Source of the DNA: JAKORR01 sp964608495
GTDB taxonomy: Bacteria > Armatimonadota > Zipacnadia > Zipacnadales > FEN-943
Assembly (NCBI GenBank): GCA_964608495.1
Contig: CAZSOQ010000247.1
Coordinates: 1 to 7,777, forward strand
Reading direction: 5' to 3'
DNA: 7,777 nt
Below are positions 7,265 to 7,777 of the stretch, piece after piece. The notes under the pieces were generated by a model. That model worked only from the letters and a program-made list of their open reading frames with translations. It did no database searches and was not told where the DNA came from. Position numbers and translations under genes: made by a program. Every line of letters begins with the position of its first letter. Position 1 is the first letter of the stretch.

Positions 7265-7287
7265 GAACGGGCGCTGTTTGCCCGCTC
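7265..7287 (-). terminator. Candidate 3' hairpin of pyrC
   Basis: In the minus-strand transcript GAGCGGGC pairs with GCCCGUUC over 8 bp (one G-U) around a 7-nt loop, starting about 40 nt after the pyrC stop. In the plus-strand transcript the same pair is an A-C mismatch, so the structure favours pyrC mRNA. The bases after it (GCCTCCC) form no clear U tract, so intrinsic termination is uncertain. Confidence 0.35.
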
Positions 7288-7326
7288 GGCGACCGCGAGG
7301 CGAGACATAGCGCCGCGACACGAGCG

Positions 7327-7777
7327 CTAGACCAGCACTTCCCCGTCGGTCATGACCCGCCGCCCACCAACGAAGACCATCACGGCCCGTCCCCTCAGTT
7401 CCCATCCGGCGAAGGGCGTGTTCCGCGAGCGCGAGTGAAACCGCTCCGGCTCGACGCGCCACGTGGCCTCCAGGTCGAGGAGGGTCAGGTCCGCCGGGCC
7501 GCCCACGTCCAGCCGCCCGCCCGGCAGCCCCAGCGCCCGCGCCGGTCCGATGGTGAGCCGCGCGATCGCCTCCGACAGGCCGAGCACCCCCGCGTGCACG
7601 AGGAAGGTCAGCGTCAGGCCCACGGCCGTCTCGAGCCCCACGATGCCGAAGGGCGCCTTCGCCAGTCCCAGCGCCTTCTCGTCGGGAGCGTGAGGGGCAT
7701 GGTCCGTGGCGATGACCTGCAGCGTGCCGTCGGCGAGGGCCTGCCTGACGGCCTCCACGTCCCGGGCGCCCCGCAGA
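7327..7777 (-). CDS. pyrC: Dihydroorotase, C-terminal part (5' end beyond window)
   Basis: The visible 149 residues are the C-terminal third of a class I dihydroorotase, the zinc amidohydrolase that cyclises N-carbamoyl-L-aspartate to dihydroorotate in pyrimidine synthesis in the cytoplasm. The window opens in LRGARDVEAVRQAL, matching the PPLR segment of the family. It continues with ATDHAPHAPDEK, which fits the dihydroorotase signature [GA][ST]DxAPHx(4)K and includes the catalytic Asp. Then come APFGIVGLETAVGLTL, the PA-x-x-LGL-x-x-G-x-L-x-x-G-x-x-ADL metal-hydrolase tail, and the SRSRNTPFAG loop. The frame stays open to the right edge, so an internal GTG at 7758 is not the start; full-length relatives are about 420-440 residues. 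The stop is TAG at 7329-7327. All visible family motifs are intact, so an active enzyme is likely. Further pyrimidine genes, if any, would lie to the right. Confidence 0.93.
   Translation of the reverse strand, partial: LRGARDVEAVRQALADGTLQVIATDHAPHAPDEKALGLAKAPFGIVGLETAVGLTLTFLVHAGVLGLSEAIARLTIGPARALGLPGGRLDVGGPADLTLLDLEATWRVEPERFHSRSRNTPFAGWELRGRAVMVFVGGRRVMTDGEVLV

Larger units (their letters stand above)
7012..7326. other. Convergent intergenic region with hairpins and palindromic repeats, no gene
   Basis: These 315 bases separate two gene ends pointing at each other. I see no credible coding sequence: the apparent reading frames are arginine/glycine/proline-rich, cross the repeats, and lack a convincing start. 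The content is a hairpin near 7064-7082, tandem palindromic units at 7102-7222, an inverted 14-bp copy of part of a unit at 7245-7258, and a second hairpin at 7265-7287. A TATACT box at 7233-7238 has no matching -35 and no gene to serve. Confidence 0.7.

Noticed and set aside
6799..7462. Minus-strand open frames with repeated peptides (GLRWWPRGGLHRPGPC-like) over the intergenic repeats
   Set aside because: The peptide repeat simply reflects the ~50-bp DNA repeat. There is no ribosome binding site, and the frames overlap the 3' ends of two well-supported genes.
7327..7758. A short complete gene starting at GTG 7758
   Set aside because: The frame continues to the right edge with dihydroorotase residues (LRGARD) upstream of the GTG, so this is a truncated view of a longer gene.

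Overview
This GC-rich window looks like a metagenome-assembled scaffold, since it contains a run of ten Ns, from a free-living bacterium. The best taxonomic clue is the prepilin-like protein at 6355-7011. Its N-terminal segment (FPVFARAREKARQASC) and C-terminal H-X9-DG motif are typical of Armatimonadota, with the wider Planctomycetota/Verrucomicrobiota neighbourhood as the alternative. This is inference from remembered family traits, not from a search.

Left part (1-6110, minus strand): two genes run in tandem and probably form a transcription unit. The upstream one (6110-2067) encodes a 1347-residue exported glycoside hydrolase of the GH106 alpha-L-rhamnosidase type. It has a signal peptide, an N-terminal catalytic region with a discoidin-like insertion, a beta-galactosidase-like middle, two DUF3395-like repeats in tandem, and a C-terminal galactose-binding-like sandwich. 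After 82 bp comes a second gene (1984 to beyond base 1) for a large uncharacterised protein. Its N-terminal half looks like an alpha/alpha-toroid of the kind seen near polysaccharide lyases, and it is followed by beta-rich segments. A 10-N placeholder at 941-950 breaks its frame artificially; the coding sequence is open on both sides. Together the two genes suggest breakdown of a complex, probably rhamnose-containing, polysaccharide.

Middle (6111-6354): a divergent intergenic region. It carries a good extended -10 promoter and ribosome binding site for the rightward gene, and a weaker overlapping candidate promoter for the leftward glycosidase unit.

Right part: a plus-strand type II secretion/pilin-like H-X9-DG protein (6355-7011) converges on the 3' half of a minus-strand dihydroorotase gene, pyrC (7327 to beyond the right edge). 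The 315 bp between them holds a tandem pair of ~50-bp palindromic repeat units, a degenerate third unit, and one hairpin near the end of each gene. I found no phage, transposase, CRISPR, tRNA or rRNA. I do not see a clearly new system. The most unusual items are the tandem DUF3395-like repeats in the rhamnosidase, the uncharacterised toroid protein beside it, and the repeat hairpins with a compensatory base-pair change.
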